NCBI RefSeq assembly: GCF_932526225.1
Contig: NC_064048.1
Span: 5,934,627 to 5,998,626, forward strand
DNA: 64,000 nucleotides
Source: Nematostella vectensis
Lineage: Eukaryota > Cnidaria > Anthozoa > Actiniaria > Edwardsiidae
Direction of reading: 5' to 3'
Part shown: in pieces, positions 1 to 15,600 of the stretch
Layout: each line of letters starts with the position of its first letter
Position numbering within the stretch: the stretch's first letter is position 1
The notes under the pieces: generated by a model
Told to the model about the DNA's origin: nothing
Seen by the model: the letters and a program-made list of their open reading frames with translations, nothing else
Databases searched by the model: none
Made by a program: the position numbers and the translations under genes

Positions 1-45
1 TTTTCACTTGCTTAGTAAGCGGAGATGTGGCAGCAGGTAACATAC

Positions 46-3000
46 CTGTGGATTGGGGGTTCTTGGTCTCTCTCGGTCTAAAGGAACCAGCCTCTGACTT
101 GTGGGATTCCTGTGCACGGGTAAACAGTCTTAAGCTGCAGACTCACTTTACCAATTGCACAGAAAATATATTATCTTAACTATGCCACTTCCTTGGCTGT
201 CCCGCGACATACAAAGAAAAGAGGCCCAAGACTTTGCAAAAGAAACACATCTTTGGCTGAGTACATACAGTATGTAGTAGCTTACCGCTTTGTTCTGGCT
301 GACTGTAGTCTATACAAAACGTGCTCTGACATTTTCCCGCCAAATTTGGATATGCGTGATGCAACAGTGCTACTTGAACCAGGTCTTGCCTGAAGCGAGA
401 AATACACCAGATAAGGACTCTATACATTGGAAAAAAAAAAACTCATTACATCGAAACACCCACAAATATGGAATCTGTGCAGCAAATAAAGATTCCTGTG
501 TTATTCAAATACACCAATATGAACTCTGTGCATCCCAACACACCTAATAAAAACTCTGTATACGCCTATTTCACAAAACGTTGTCAGTGAAAATGGCAAA
601 TGACCTTTGTCAGATGGCAGTTCTACGACAGAAAGGGCTACTAGATCCCAAAATACTCGTTCCAAATTCAGAAAAATATAAATAAAACATACAAATATCC
701 ATTGAATATAATATACGGTTCGGATATCGCTTTAATTTACTTATCACCTTTTTTTTTTTTTACAAATAATTGCTACCAATAAGCCCCTTTCGGTCGTAGA
801 ACTGCCATTTGGCAATTGCCATTCGCCGTTCGCACTGAAAACCTTTATTTAAACAGTGTATTCAAACAAACCAAATATGAACTCTGTGCATTCCAACACA
901 CCAAATAAGGACTTTGTACATTCAAACACACCAAATATGAACTCTGTGTATTCCAACACACCAAATAAGGACTCCTGTACATTCAAAAACACCAAATAAG
1001 GACTCTGTACATTATAAAAAACACCAAATAAGGACTACTCTGTTCATTCAAAAACACCACATAAGAACTACTCTGTTCATTCGAAAACACCACATAAGAA
1101 CTTGGAGCAAAGCCTGCTTGCAGGCGTTAACTGGCTCATAATCGAAACAAATGAAAATGGAGTTAATATCACTGAACAATCAATACACAAAGACAGAGAT
1201 TGGAAAGGAGAAATACTGCAAAAAAAGTGTTCAAGTACCTGTATGTAAGGTGTTCCTTCACGACTTTCTAACGTGCTAAAAAAAATTAATATTCACGATA
1301 TGATTCTGATAACATAATCGCCCTTATTATTACCAACATCAATGTGATTAAAACTTAACTTTATCATTTAAAGCCGCATTGTCACCAGTTTACTTCCGGT
1401 CGATTACTTTACAATCTCCGATGATTTTTAACGGAAAACGAGGAAAATATTGAAAGCAGTGTGTATATTGCAAGTTTCTTCGAGGATGTGATTGATAATT
1501 TAGAGCGGATGGGATGTTAAATATCTCGGATTCTAATAGATTCTTTTGTCTTTTAACGGTTGAGTTTGCGTCGGACCTCCGGAAGTGAACTGGTGACAAT
1601 GCGGCTTTAATCATTAATACAAACATCATCGTTTTCATCATCAATATAATCAATTCACACTTGAATTATCACTTTAACCATCATTACTACTACCACCACC
1701 ACTATCTTAAGATACGAACACCACCATAATCATCACCACAATCACCATTATTACCAACAACACCATCATCTTAGAGATGACCACCACTATCATCATCACA
1801 ACAATAACCATTACTACCAACTACACCACCATAATCATCACCACCACAATCACCATTATTAACAAAAAAAACATAAACTTAGAGATGAACACCACTATTA
1901 TCATCACTATAACTACACCCTGCACCATTGTCTATGAGTTGACCACCACTATTATCACCACCACAACTACACCCTGCACCATTGTCTAAGAGATGACCAC
2001 CACTATTATCATCACTACAAGTACACCCTGCACCATTGTCTAAGAGTTGACCACCACTATTATCATCACTATAACTACACCCTGCACCATTGTCTAAGAG
2101 TTGACCACCACTATCATCATCACCACTACAAGTACACCCTGCACCATTGTCTAAGAGTTTACCACCACTATCATCACCACTACAACTACACCCTGCACCA
2201 TTGTCTAAGAGTTGACCACCACTATTATCATCACTACAACTACACCCTGCACCATTGTCTAAGAGTTGACCACCACTACCATCATCACCACTACAACTAC
2301 ACCCTGCACCATTGTCTAAGAGATGACCACCACTATTATCACTACCACTACAAGTACACCCTGCACCATTGTCTAAGAGTTGACCACCACTATCATCATC
2401 ACCACTACAACTACACCCTGCACCATTGTCTAAGAGTTGACCACCACTATTATCACCACTACAACTACACCCTGCACCATTGTCTAAGAGTTGACCACCA
2501 CTATTACCATCACCACTACAACTACACCCTGCACCATCATCTTAAAGATGACCACCACTCACTGGAAAGTGGCCGCAGAGGGTGCTCTGTGCTGAAGTGC
2601 CAATGATTTGATCATCATCACATCCTTTAGGCCCTTCATATCCAGAGGGGGGTTCAAACCAGTTGCTGTTCGCAGACGCAGCTACAAACAAGCAATGGAT
2701 GTCACATATAACTCTCAAATCTCAAAAAGGGCGTATTGGGAAGATTACACAGGGTAACCAGAAATGGGAGCATAGGTTCATGGTATACAGGATACCCAGA
2801 AATATTGGGTACATAGGAACATAGTATACAGGAGATCATTATCCAGAAACATAGGATACAGAGGTGCATCATACAAAGGACACAAAAACATATCCTAGAG
2901 GTACATCTAACCTAGGGTACCCAGGGATATGGGGGAAGTAAAACGTCAGGGTACCCAGAAATATAGTGGTTTTGTCTTACCGATGGTACCAAAATAAATG

Positions 3001-6000
3001 GGGGAAAGGGTACCCAGATGTGATGTGTAGAGACAAGGAAATGGGTCTCTTTCCCTCTACCCTCCCCAATGTTAAGGCATACATATCACTTGATGGTGAC
3101 TTACATTTATAGCTGAAAGAGCTTTCAGAGAAAATCCAAATAAGGAGAAGGGGGATGTGTCCATATGCTAAGTGTCCCACTCTATGTCGCTGGGGATTGC
3201 AGGTATACGATGGAGATGCATCTTACACAGGGTACCCAGATACTTGGGGAGGCATATTTTACATAGGGTAGCCAGATATATATTGGAAGTGCATCTTACA
3301 CAGGATACCCAGATATATGGGGAAGTGCATGTTACACAGGGTACCCAGATATATGGGGAAGTGCATGGTACACAGAATACCCAGATATATGGGGAAGTGC
3401 ATGTTACACAGGGTACCCAGATATATGGGGAAGTGTATGTTGCACAGGGTACCCAGAAAATATGGGGAAGTGCATCTTACACAGTACCAGGATATACGGG
3501 GGAGGTATACTACTTCTACAGGATAGAAAAAATTGGAGGTGGCAAATTTCTTTTTTATGACAGGTATCTGGTGATAAAGCAGTACAACCTTTCCAGAGAA
3601 CATAGCAAGACTTTCGTGTATGTAAGAAATGTGCAATTAAAAATTGAACCCAGAATTAAAGAAGAGTTATATCTAATACACACTACCCAGAAATATGGGA
3701 AAATGCACTGATCGGGTGCAGGGAGTTGTTGCCTATTTGCGTAACACCTTGACAAAGTTGCCCAAAGGCACTGAGAGTTACCCTGCATGATGATTGTTGC
3801 CTTAAGTCCCTGAGCGTTGACCAGAGCTTTGACATGGGCATTGACCTGAGAGTTGACCTGAGCATTGACCTGAGAGTTGACCTGAGAGTTGACCTGAGAG
3901 TTGACCTGAGAGTTGACCTGTGCGTTGACCTGACCTCATTTCATAAAAGCCAAAACCGTTGTTGTTTTTGGAGGACACTCAAATAGTTACCAGTTGCACA
4001 TATGGTCTACTCTAAACAGGGTTCCTAAGGAAGGCCAACTCAGAAATAGCTAAATTCATATTGTGTAACCTCCTTTCCTAAAGGTCTTCCTTTTACTAGC
4101 CCTGCTTTCACTAGAAACAATACACTTCACTCACTTGTGAAGGAAAGTGGCTGATTCTTGAGCTAACATCCCTGGATATTGGTCTAAGTGGGCTATCAAC
4201 TGCTCGCTCCTGTTGCCTTACAGCATCCGGCAGGTAGTGAGGTAGTTTATCTAAAAAAAAAAAAATAAACAAATGAATACATTAAAAATTAACATTTTGC
4301 AAATGCTCGATAAAATTTTAGAAGAAAGACATTTCATACAAATCATACTTTACCTCGTAAAAGCTTTTGTGAATATATTGATAGTAAGCTCCTGAGCCAT
4401 AGCACCATCTGGAAATATAGAGATTTAACTTTAAAAAGTTTAAGTAAACTAAAAACAGTAAGAATATAATACAATGATGCGGAAAGAGAATCTGCAAAAG
4501 TGATCAGTACATCAAGATTTTATCTAAGTAAGATAACTTTACATATAATTTACTTAATAAATGAGGATTGTACTAAGTGGGACAAAAATGTTGATTGATC
4601 AGCTCCTTTCAACTATGTTTGGTGTGAGTGCGATTTTCAATAGTCTGTGAGCTCTCATACAGTAAATAATTTCCAACTACTAGACCCCTTCCTGGCTTCC
4701 ATTAATCAAACTTAAGGAATTACATTGGTTCAGTTTTATTGGTCATCGCCTTGCAGAGAGGTGAAACAATTTGAAACCATTTCAGTGCTAGCCAATGACC
4801 CGGAACATTGTGCACCCCCTGTACCCGAGCTATCTAATATTTCATTCGATATAAATGATATATTATCGGTTATCAGGGGGCTGGACGCCAGTAAAGCTTC
4901 TGGACCAGATAACATCCCCGTCAGATTACTAAAAGAGACCGCGGCTGTGATTGCTCCCTCTCTTTGTCAGATTTTCAATAAGTCTATCAAGCTTGGCAAA
5001 TTTCCTTCTGAATGGAAAATTGCTCATATCGTTCCTGTTTACAAGAAAGACTCTGCTCAACAAGTTGAAAATTACAGACCGATATCACTCTTGTCTGTTG
5101 TGTCGAAAATTATGGAACGTTGTGTATTTAATAAGATAAGAGAGAGGGTGCACTGCCTCATCCAGAGGTGTCAACATGGGTTTATTGCAGGCCGCTCTTG
5201 TGTCACCCAGCTGGTGGAAGTCCTTGACACTATTGGCTCTCACTTAGACAATGGGAACCAAATTGATGTTGTATACCTTGATATGTCAAAGGCTTTCGAT
5301 AGAGTAAGCCACCGTATGCTAACACGGAAACTAGTCCAATATGGTTTTGGCGGAAATCTGTTGAAGTGGTTTACATCATATATCAACAATCGGAGCCAAC
5401 GCGTAGCTATTCCAGGGGGGGTCTCAACATGTCAACCTGTGACTTCCGGCGTCCCGCAAGGGTCAATTCTCGGTCCTATACTGTTCGTCCTCTTCGCAAA
5501 TGACTTGCCAGATTCAGTTTGCTCATGCAGTGTTGCGACATTTGCAGACGACACTAAGGTCTTTAATGTTATCAACTCGGCGGACGACACGGATGTGTTA
5601 CAATCTGACCTGAACAGTCTAAATGGCTGGGCGGCATCGACAGGCATGACATTTAATCAAACAAAGAGCAAAGTCATGCGGGTTTCGCGAAAGCGTAAAC
5701 CAGTTCTCAAAACATATTCGCTTGGTGGTTTGCCTTTAGCCTGCACTGAGACGGAGAAGGATCTCGGCGTCTGGATGTCAGACGACCTCTCTTGGACTAA
5801 GCAAGTTGACGAGGCATGTAGTAAGGCCAACAGGACGCTGGGGTTCGTTAGAAGACACTCAAGATCCATAAAGAAAACCAACATAAGAAGATCGATGTAT
5901 CTCGCCCTAGTACGTCCTCACCTAGGATACGCAACACAACTGTGGGCACCGCAGACAAAGGACCTGATTAGACGAGTTGAAAGAATCCAAAGACGAGCTA

Positions 6001-6644
6001 GCAAGTACATGTTAGGACTCCCATTTAGATGCAGCCAAACATACAAAGAAAGACTTATTCAACTTAAATTATTGCCACTATCGTATTGGCACGAATATTT
6101 GGACATGTCATACTTTTATAAAATCATAAATGGGCTTGTCAATATTAATCCATCAATTGTTCCCAAAGTTCGCTCAGTCCGTCCTACTAGATCATCTACA
6201 AACTCAAGCGCACCACAATTCTTCGCTCGCAAATGCAAAACTTCTGCTTTTCAAAAATCATATTTAAACCGTTGTACAAGAATATGGAACACTCTCACTA
6301 ATTTGTTAAATAGTTCTAGCTACTCTGACCATGCTTCTTTCAAGCGCGCTTTATTAAATTACTACTTAAATGCTCTTTCGATAACTTACGATCCAGAGGA
6401 TCCGCGCTCATGGAAATCTGTCTGCCTCACCTGCAATCGGGCCAGGGTGCTAACGCACCAAATTTCATGTTGTTTCTAATTTAGTTTTTGTGACCTTGTA
6501 ACTTTTACACATTTTAAACTCGGGTCCGCCGTAATTGGCCTAGCTGTGGCGGATACCCTGCCCTTTCGTTATTGTATGTATTTATGTTCTGTTTCTCATG
6601 TATAACGTATTATGTATGTGTATTTTTTTTTTCTCCGTGGGCAA

Positions 6645-6682
<38 letters not shown>

Positions 6683-9600
6683 AAAACACTCCAAGGGTTT
6701 CGAATGGCAGAAGCCAGAAGGTGATTAATCTATTGGAATTGATTGGCAAGGCTTTTGAAAACAGAATATTAAAAACTGCAGAAAATAATGCATCCTCCCC
6801 CCAAAACTGGTCCCCACCAAAACTGTTGACCCATTTTGCAAAATTCATATCCTCTTTTGCGTCTATGGGTGCATACCAGTTAACCTCTTGGCAGCCACGC
6901 CTATTCCCCCCTCCCCCTCAAACCAATGTTATTCACTTAGGGCTGAAACTCAGCTACTGCAAACTAATGATAGGCGTTCAACATTGGCAAGGAGGGGAAC
7001 ATTTGTGTAACAAACATGATTGCTAGACCTGGGATTTTGTGAAGGTGTAGCATTATCAGTGAATGGGTCAACTAGTTTTGGTGTGGATTGCAGCCAACTG
7101 TACCTCCCCCCATATCAAGTCAAACATTTGGCTGGTAAGCATCTCTTTGGCACAGGCATTGGGCGTCACAGGTGGCAGGCCAAGCCGACGGTTCCTTCTT
7201 CGCCTGTGCTTACTCTTGAAAGTCACCATCTCTTCATCGCTACACGGAAAGAAAGATAACCATCAGTTTGTGCAATAGAGAGTTTTTCATATTTTATTCA
7301 GAGTAGTACAGGAGAAGAGAAAAGGTCCTTTAAAGGATCTTCAAAGTAGTACAGACCAGTCAAAAAATGAAAACCATCAGTATAGAGGGTTTTCCTATGT
7401 CGTTTTCAGCTTTAAATCTGCCACCCAAATTTCTCAAACATTAATTTTTCGGGTATGGTCATTTGTGGTTGTTATACAAAGTCAGGGCAGCCATGGCAAT
7501 GAAACAATTAGTTTATCTTTACAGTGAAGGGCAATCACAACAGTTTGGGTAGGAGAAAAAAGGAATCGCTTTCTGTGGTTACTTACAGTGCAGGGCAGTC
7601 ATAAGCAAAGAACTCCTCAAACTCTCCATCTTCATCAATAACCTCCTCCTCCAGATCTGCATACAAATTCTCCCCATCTGAATCTGGGAACAAAACTCAA
7701 TTAGCGTAATGATTCGAATAAGCACCGGGGCACATATTTCATTTCCGGGTCTTGGGGGGCATATTGCAGAGGGGCGGTTATTGGGGAGGGGCACTTATTT
7801 CATTTCGACAGAGAATACCAGCTTCTGAATCGATAAACAAACAAACTTTATTTGGGATAACCTGAGGCTACAGTAAAATGCTGTTAGATTGTTAATAAAT
7901 CAATGACTACCGTATATTGTGGTAATGTAAGAAAGTCAATGGGGGCTAAATAAAAGGAAGATTTACACCATTCAAGTGGTGCTTATGTTGGAATATTTTT
8001 ACGGTGGAAGAAAGGGGGTGCTTATTGGGCCCTTATTCCAAAATTTGAGTTCAAAGGGGGAGCACTTATTGGGTAGGGGGTGCTTATATTTATAGAAGGG
8101 CGCTTATTCGAATCATTATGGTAGTACTAGTACAAATTGGTCATGCTTTCTCATGAAATCTTACCAATCACAAATCGGTCATTTTGTGTGATGGGCGAGG
8201 GATCCAAGTGAAAACCTTCCACCAACAGCCTGCAATGGACACAATGGTCACTCTTCTAATGGGGGTTAAGTCATGTTCATTGTAGAAATAAGCAAATTAC
8301 AGATTAAAATGGGCTATAAAAAGATAGTCCTTGCTCAGAAGAAAATAGCCCTGTACTAGATGCCAGGGTAAGTATAATGTAGATGCCATGATAAGTACCT
8401 GTATATGCCCAACCTCAATGTGCCCTACTGTTTCCATCCCTCGAAGTGCCCTGTCTACCTCTGAAAATACCCTATCAACCCTTGAGAGGGCCTGTCTACC
8501 CCTCAATGTGCCCTATTGTTTCCATCCCTCAAAGTGCCCTGTCTAACGCTGAAAATGCCCTATCAACCCTTCAAAGGGCCTGTCTACCCCTCAAAGCGCC
8601 CTGTCTACCTCTGAAAATGCCCTAACGCTGAAAATGCCCTATCAACCCTTCAAAGGGCCTGTCTACCCCTCAAAGTGCCCTGTCTACCTCTGAAAATGCC
8701 ATATCAACCCTTGAGAGGGCCTGTCTACCCCTCAATGTGCCCTGCCTACCAGGAGGAACCCCTGTCTACCTATGAAAGCCCATTGCCTACATACCCCTGA
8801 GTATCCAGCATACTGATGTCTTCCATATCTTCCAGCACCGAGGTCTGTGGTCGGTAGTTGTAGACACGTGGATCATCAGGCGGTAATGGGACATATTGTG
8901 TTCCCTCATCTTGAGGGTGAACACTTTGAACACCACAAATCCTGACGAACATGCAAAATAATAATATAAATGCCTTTTGCCATACTAAGTCACAATCACT
9001 ATTTTTCAACTCAATGCAATGATTTTACCCTCCATCCCCCATTAAACTCAAAATACCTTTTTAAAAAAAGGACTTAAAAATAAATTATCTTTCTGAATAT
9101 GGCAAAAAACCAAAACTAACAACATGCTCACAAACACAAGCTCGACCCTGGACTTTTTATCTGACCCTGGACTTTTTATCTGTCCCTGGACCTTGATTTG
9201 CAAAGTTTCAGATACCTTAGATGTGGAAACTTCGTACACCACTCCTGACACTCTAAAAGCAGTTGTGAACTCCCTAAAGATGGCAATGATTAAACAGTAA
9301 GAACACGATTTTTTTGATTTTATATAGTATCTAAACTTACTAGCTTACTGGTTATCCAGTGTTTTTCCTTGTTATCGGCATAATATTTTCATTATTTTCA
9401 TAGGCTCTCTTACCATTAAACCCTTTTCCTTCAAACAGCATGTTGTTGATCTCATCAAACATTCGCTGGACTGTTGCTGAGGCTTGTCTGTCAAATTCCT
9501 ATAAAAAACAACAACAAATATAAACAACACATCATAGTTAATGATGATATGACATTCGTACTGTAAATCACATGCTTCGATTGGACAAGGGTCCATGTGT

Positions 9601-12600
9601 TATTAGAGCACACACGCACACTTAGCAGCAGCATGAGCACACGCTCCCCAAAACTATATTATATTTGTAACTTAGTATAACACAAATAGATATTATTCTT
9701 TTGTGCATCTGTCCTCTAATAGATACACAGAAGACTTCACAGCATGTCACGAGCAACAGTGAGGCAGTCACTTGTGACTGCATACTTTTTTGTCCGTGAC
9801 GCACTGTGATGTCATCTATGCATCTAGGACAAAAGCACACAAAAATGAGATCCAGCCAGGTTGTTAGGCAATTATCCTTGTTATTAGGCAACTGGTTCTT
9901 TAATGGCTTATGTATGTATGGTGGTTGCCTAGTGGAAGATTGCCTTGGTTGCCTTATGTCTGGATAGCCAATACAACCTCAAATGTTGTCGGGTAAGTTA
10001 CTGTATAGTATAAAGTAAAGGGAAAGCCCTCTAATTTATAAAGTCTTCATAAAGGTCTTAATTTTAACTGCTTGGTTTGCTATTGTAGTGGTACAGTAAG
10101 TTAGCAAAAATGGAAAAATCAAGCCCTGGATATCCTTCTAAATCAATGTTTTCTGTCTAGCTTTAAACTTATTTTGTATTTACCAAACACACCACTATTT
10201 CTTTTGAAACTCCAAAAGGTGTTAATAAGGAAAGAATTACATAGTACTCACATCATCATTGCCCCATGAGTATACACTACTGCGCCCTGTCAAATTTCCA
10301 GTATTTGTCGACCAAGAGTTGGATGCCCATAAACTATTGTTAAGGCTATTGGTGTGATCAGTTGTTGGTGATGACCGTCCACTTGTGTCCGATGTCCGAT
10401 AACTGTTAATGGCCTCACGGACAGTCTCTAGATATGAGAGAGGCACTGATTCTTCTGGCCTCTCAGGGAGGGGGTGAAGGGTTTCAAACCCACCTCTAGA
10501 GGAGAAGCCACGACTGCAATAAAAAATACAAAGAAAATAGTTATCAACAATATTTATTTGGATAATGCCCCCCAAAAGACACCAATAACAAATTCTTACT
10601 AGGACCTTCTCAATCTGCCAAAGTTGGTCAAAATCATTGTTTCCTGTTCCAAGTTAGTTTATAAAGCCAATGAGAATTTTTTACCCCCAAAACAGAATAA
10701 ATATTAAGGTGGCATTTACAAAAAAGCAATTAATCATTTTCCTTATTGAAGTAGCAAATCCTGGCAAAAAAAAACAGCATTTCTTAATTGTTAATTTTCT
10801 TTAATACATTAAAATCTGGCTGATTTGTGTTATAAGTAAATGTCAAAAATCATCCCTAAACACATAACACCGTTCAATGTAGAAAAATGAGAATGTGATA
10901 GCAAAAAGCACTTTTTTCCCTCTGTATTATGTGAGATCCCACAGAAATACTTCTCACCAGACCGAGTACTGCACATTAAAACAATAATTATTGCAACTTT
11001 ATTGAAGTATGTTAACTGAAGTAGAACACAATTTACTTGGTATTTTAAAACAATTTTGAAATGTGACAGATGATTTTTTTTAGAAAAATCATTGTAAAAT
11101 AAGTAAAAACAGTCATACATAATAAATTAGAATTGCCAATAATAAGTGCATATTATTTTATGAAAAAAGGATTAGGGTCAAATATAAGATTAATGTCTAA
11201 GATGTTATTTGTATGTGACAATTAGACTTTGTTGACTTTTACAATATCTCAAAGTTTTCAATAAATTTACAGTGAAAAGACTTTGTCAAGCCTTTTTTTT
11301 CTTGTAACATTGAAATCCACTGTAAGCAAATACAATCAAATCATTGGCTACAAAAATTGCAGGATAAATCATAATTCATTTCAAGAGATATTAGGGGTGA
11401 CTAGCTTTAATTACAATGCAGGAAGTTCAAAATAAACAGCCTACAGCATTACTGTTACAGTAATATATTTTTTTTTAAAAAGCATGGATTAAATAAGTAT
11501 TGTCCTGAGAAAAATAATTTGAGCATCTAGAAATCCATATCAAGAATAAAATAAAAGGACATAGAATGAAAGAAATAAAGCATTTTACTGTAGGGGGCAT
11601 TTAAGCTTGGGTTACAGCAGAAACTACATTTTAACAACAAGGCGTGAAATGACTATCATATGTAAATGAATAACATTATTTACCCTTGAATATAAAGACC
11701 CTGCATCTTTCATAGACCCATCCACAAGCCATCATTATGTGAACTTGTTTTTGTGGTTGTGCAGAAGACAGATAAATATGAGAATCCACAATTCCATTTT
11801 CACATTTTAAATTATATCTAAGAACTCTTCAGGAAATCACATCCAAATCAGTTGAAGAAATTAATTCTGTCTCTGATTAGACATGTTTCTCTCTTGAGTG
11901 TCAACATGCGGCTGAGTAAACAACTCTGGCTCAAGTGAGTCGACTTTTCAGCAGAAAAGTAGTTCAGTATCAACAAGCTAAAAAGAGCACTATTATTAGC
12001 TAGAGAAAAACAAAATACTTTATATTAGATATTTTACAACAAATATATATTTTTTATTTCAGATTTTAAAATGTGAACGGATTACAAATTGAATGTGAAT
12101 GCAAGATTTGACCTAGTTTTGCTAGTTTTAGACAGAGAAATACACAAATACAAAATGCAGGAAAGTAATCAATCACAGGCTGAAAGGAAATGAAAAATTG
12201 TTACCTGACAACTGATGATTGTTTATATTGCAAGTATGGAAAATAAGGGAAATATTAAATAGATGTTGTTTATGAATAAGAAAATCCTTTTGATACACTG
12301 CGTGCAGTTTGTGAAAAAAAAAAGACTAGAATGAACCTGGAAATTAGAAAAAAAGATAATGAAAAAAGGAGAAAAAAAGAGAATGGATTAAGTAGAGATT
12401 AAATGTAAGTTTTCCACTGGCCTTAGTGTTGATGGGATCCATTCAACTTGAGGAAAATGAAGAGACTTAAAAGCAAACACTAAAAAAGACATTATCCTAT
12501 CCATATTGCAAGCACCTGGATCTAAGACACATCAAGTTCTATGGCTTCCTGAAGCCTTTTGCTAAATAATATTTTTCCCTCCCACAACTGATTACCTTTT

Positions 12601-15600
12601 AAAAACTTCATCACCCTAAAGAATTTGACAGGTGATTATTTTTTAAAAGAGGTTGAAATTTATGCAATTTAAGCAAAATAGAGAGCAAATTTAAAAAAAG
12701 GAAGCTAAATATAACTAAATATAATAAGAATAAAACGAGAAAGGTGGAAAGTTCTCTAAGTTGATATTTTTCACTGAAGATAACAGTAGTTGTGAATGAG
12801 GAATGGTCATCATATGTTTTATGTATTAGTACAAATATTATTATACCCTGGGGGTTTGTCTCACCCTAACTGAAATAACATATGCACATGTGTGTAGCAT
12901 CTAGGCATTACCTAAGACATGTGTTATATCTTGTTGTTACACTGACACAAGAAATTCAAATTACCTAGAGCTATACAGGAATTATTGTCCGAGGTTTAAG
13001 TTTACTAGGTTGTCTAAGGCATTTTCATGGATTTACAGATACAGATGCAGATGCACAGTGACTGTAACTGTGATGTCTTTTTTATCTCCTTTTTTTTAAC
13101 TTCTCAATGGTTGCTCATTTTTGTGACAGTTAAACCTGTAAACATTGAGTATAATGGCAGAGAATATGCATATTTGATTTTATTTAATCTCATTTTATGC
13201 TATATGCTCACATTTACCTTTTTGATTATCAATTTCACTGTCATGCTAGTGTTGTCCTACAGCAAAAAGCTTTATCATAGCTTTCCTCATTAGTATCTTT
13301 TTGTACAAAACAATACATTACCGCAGACAGACATATAGAGGGTAGTGAAGCAATATTTTAAAGACTGTGTGAAACATGTCCTTCCCTATTTGTGATTTTC
13401 TCTGGTGAGTTATTCAACAAGTTGTCTAATATTTACAAGATTCCCCACATAAAATTTACCAAAAAAAAGCTGCATCATACAAACAATAGTAAACCGAAAT
13501 GTACCCAACCAAGTTAATGAAAATTTCCAAAATCTTCAACTACATGTTGAATCATGTTGTGATATATGTTGTATTTTATGCTATACTTTTTTGTCTTGGC
13601 CAATCGAAATTCTAGAATAAACAAAGGTATTTTTGACAAATGCCAGCATGCATTTGCTGCTATGTTGCATTAATTCTTACGTGAAGCATTACTTTTAGTA
13701 GATTATCAATTACCTTATTATAGGAAATTAACGTTGGCAGATATTAAAACTTGTATTCGAGTATCTAATTAACATAAATTTTTGCACAGCGTGTGTCAAA
13801 ACAAATAAAATTTACGCAAATATGGGCCTAATGTATTCAAATAAACTTAATTAATGCGGATCCTGAAAGACATATTTTTTGGTAATTTGCTGCTCAGAAA
13901 TATTCCATTTACTCTACTTAATTAACGCGGATCCTGAAAGACATATTTTTGGGTAATTTGCTGCTCAGAAATATTCCATTTACTATTATCATCAAGCATG
14001 CAAGCTTTTACGGCTAGAGAGAACAATGAACGAATTGAAAAAAATTCCTAACCGTGATCAAAGAAGACAACTAAACATGTGGCACTTTTTTTTAATAAAC
14101 AGAGTATGGTTTTGAAATTCCTTAAATTTTGTATTCGTTCTTTCATAAGATTCAGTACTAATTTAACGTTTTCTAAATTAACATTTACCATAATTAATGT
14201 ATTACAAATTATAAATAAACTTAATTAGGATATATTTTAATTAACATGAATTTTTTTAAATTCGCTTTATTTCAGTGGAATGTGAATTTCCTATAATAAG
14301 GTAATCAGTAAATTACAATTATTTTGGTTAAGACCTAGACCTACTGAAGGGCCTATAGTAGATGTGAAGGTTTGAGAACACTAGGAAATGTAGGGTTTGA
14401 GAATATATATTATAAAATATTCACATTTCCATTTCAAAATGGTAGATTGTGTCAAAGAGTATGGAATATTGCAAAAAGGTACAAGGGTTGTATTTTGAGA
14501 TAGATAAAAGCAATTAAATTAATGACCACTTTCTGACCCTTTGTGACCAATGTCACAAATATTTTTTTTTTTTTTGCCCATTAAATAACAGCCACTTGCA
14601 ACTGGTATCTAGAGTAGTCAAAGAATTGGGCGAGATCATCCTTGTTAATTAAAGAGACATAGTCTACAGTAAGTAAATAAAGTAATATACTTTCTCAATC
14701 CAAAATGGAATGGAAAAATAGAAATGGGATCTTAGGGGCTGATTACATGATGAATGATGAAATTCAGCCGGGCTGAGATATTCATGTGAACCTGGCGATT
14801 TTCAAGCCGCTAGCACAGGCAGAGAATCTAAGCCCAGTTTTCTAGCAGTTGGCTGAAGTTGATCTGGGCTGAAAACCTCTCATGCAATTTAAAGAGCAAT
14901 TTTTCAAGAATTTGTGGGGATATCAGACTGGACTTTCAGCACCAGGCAGAAAACTTAGCTGGGGGTGACATTTGTCATGTCATTCATTAATTATCATTTT
15001 CCCCTTTCACTCAATATTATGCTAGGCTGGGAGTAAATGAGCCTTGTTCTCTGGCTACTATTGGCTGATTGGCTTGTCAGATAATGATGTCACTTTTGAT
15101 TTTCCTTGAAGCATGGCAAAACACTCAAAATCACAAATCGATGTGTCTATGGGCTTTTAGTACAAGTCTACTCACATACTATCACGAATCCTGCAATTTG
15201 ATTGGCTCCTGTACTCACTATCTATTGAGCGATAGATAGCAAGTAGCAAAAAAACGGCACTTTTCACAAAAAACAACATGAATTATTATTAAAATTGTCA
15301 GTTATTTGAAGGTAGGATGTCAGGTGATGTATACTAAAACAATTAGACTACTAGTTCTTGTTTTTTTTTTTATGAGCTGACTCGAACTTGCAGTCTAATT
15401 GTTAAGTATGGAGCTCAAGCTGAGATCTCTTATTGGCTTATAAGGGAAACTGTCATCTGAGCGTTTCAGCATGATATCAGATGATATCAAATGCACACAT
15501 ATCTCACTACTACTGCTAATTATTTACTTCGAAGTGCCTGGTATTGGTTGATTCTTGAAGTACAAAGGGTTAGATTTAACGAGATATTTTGCGAGTCGGT

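Noticed and set aside
1777-1989. Threonine/isoleucine-rich open frame
   Set aside because: Translation of the ATC/ACC-rich minisatellite.
3172-3711. 179-codon open frame with repeated TQIYGEVH-like peptide
   Set aside because: It coincides with a minisatellite whose unit length and composition lack stops; equally long frames run on the other strand.
13027-13293. 88-codon hydrophobic frame with ATG
   Set aside because: AT-rich intron DNA; hydrophobic codons follow from T-rich composition; no partner exons.
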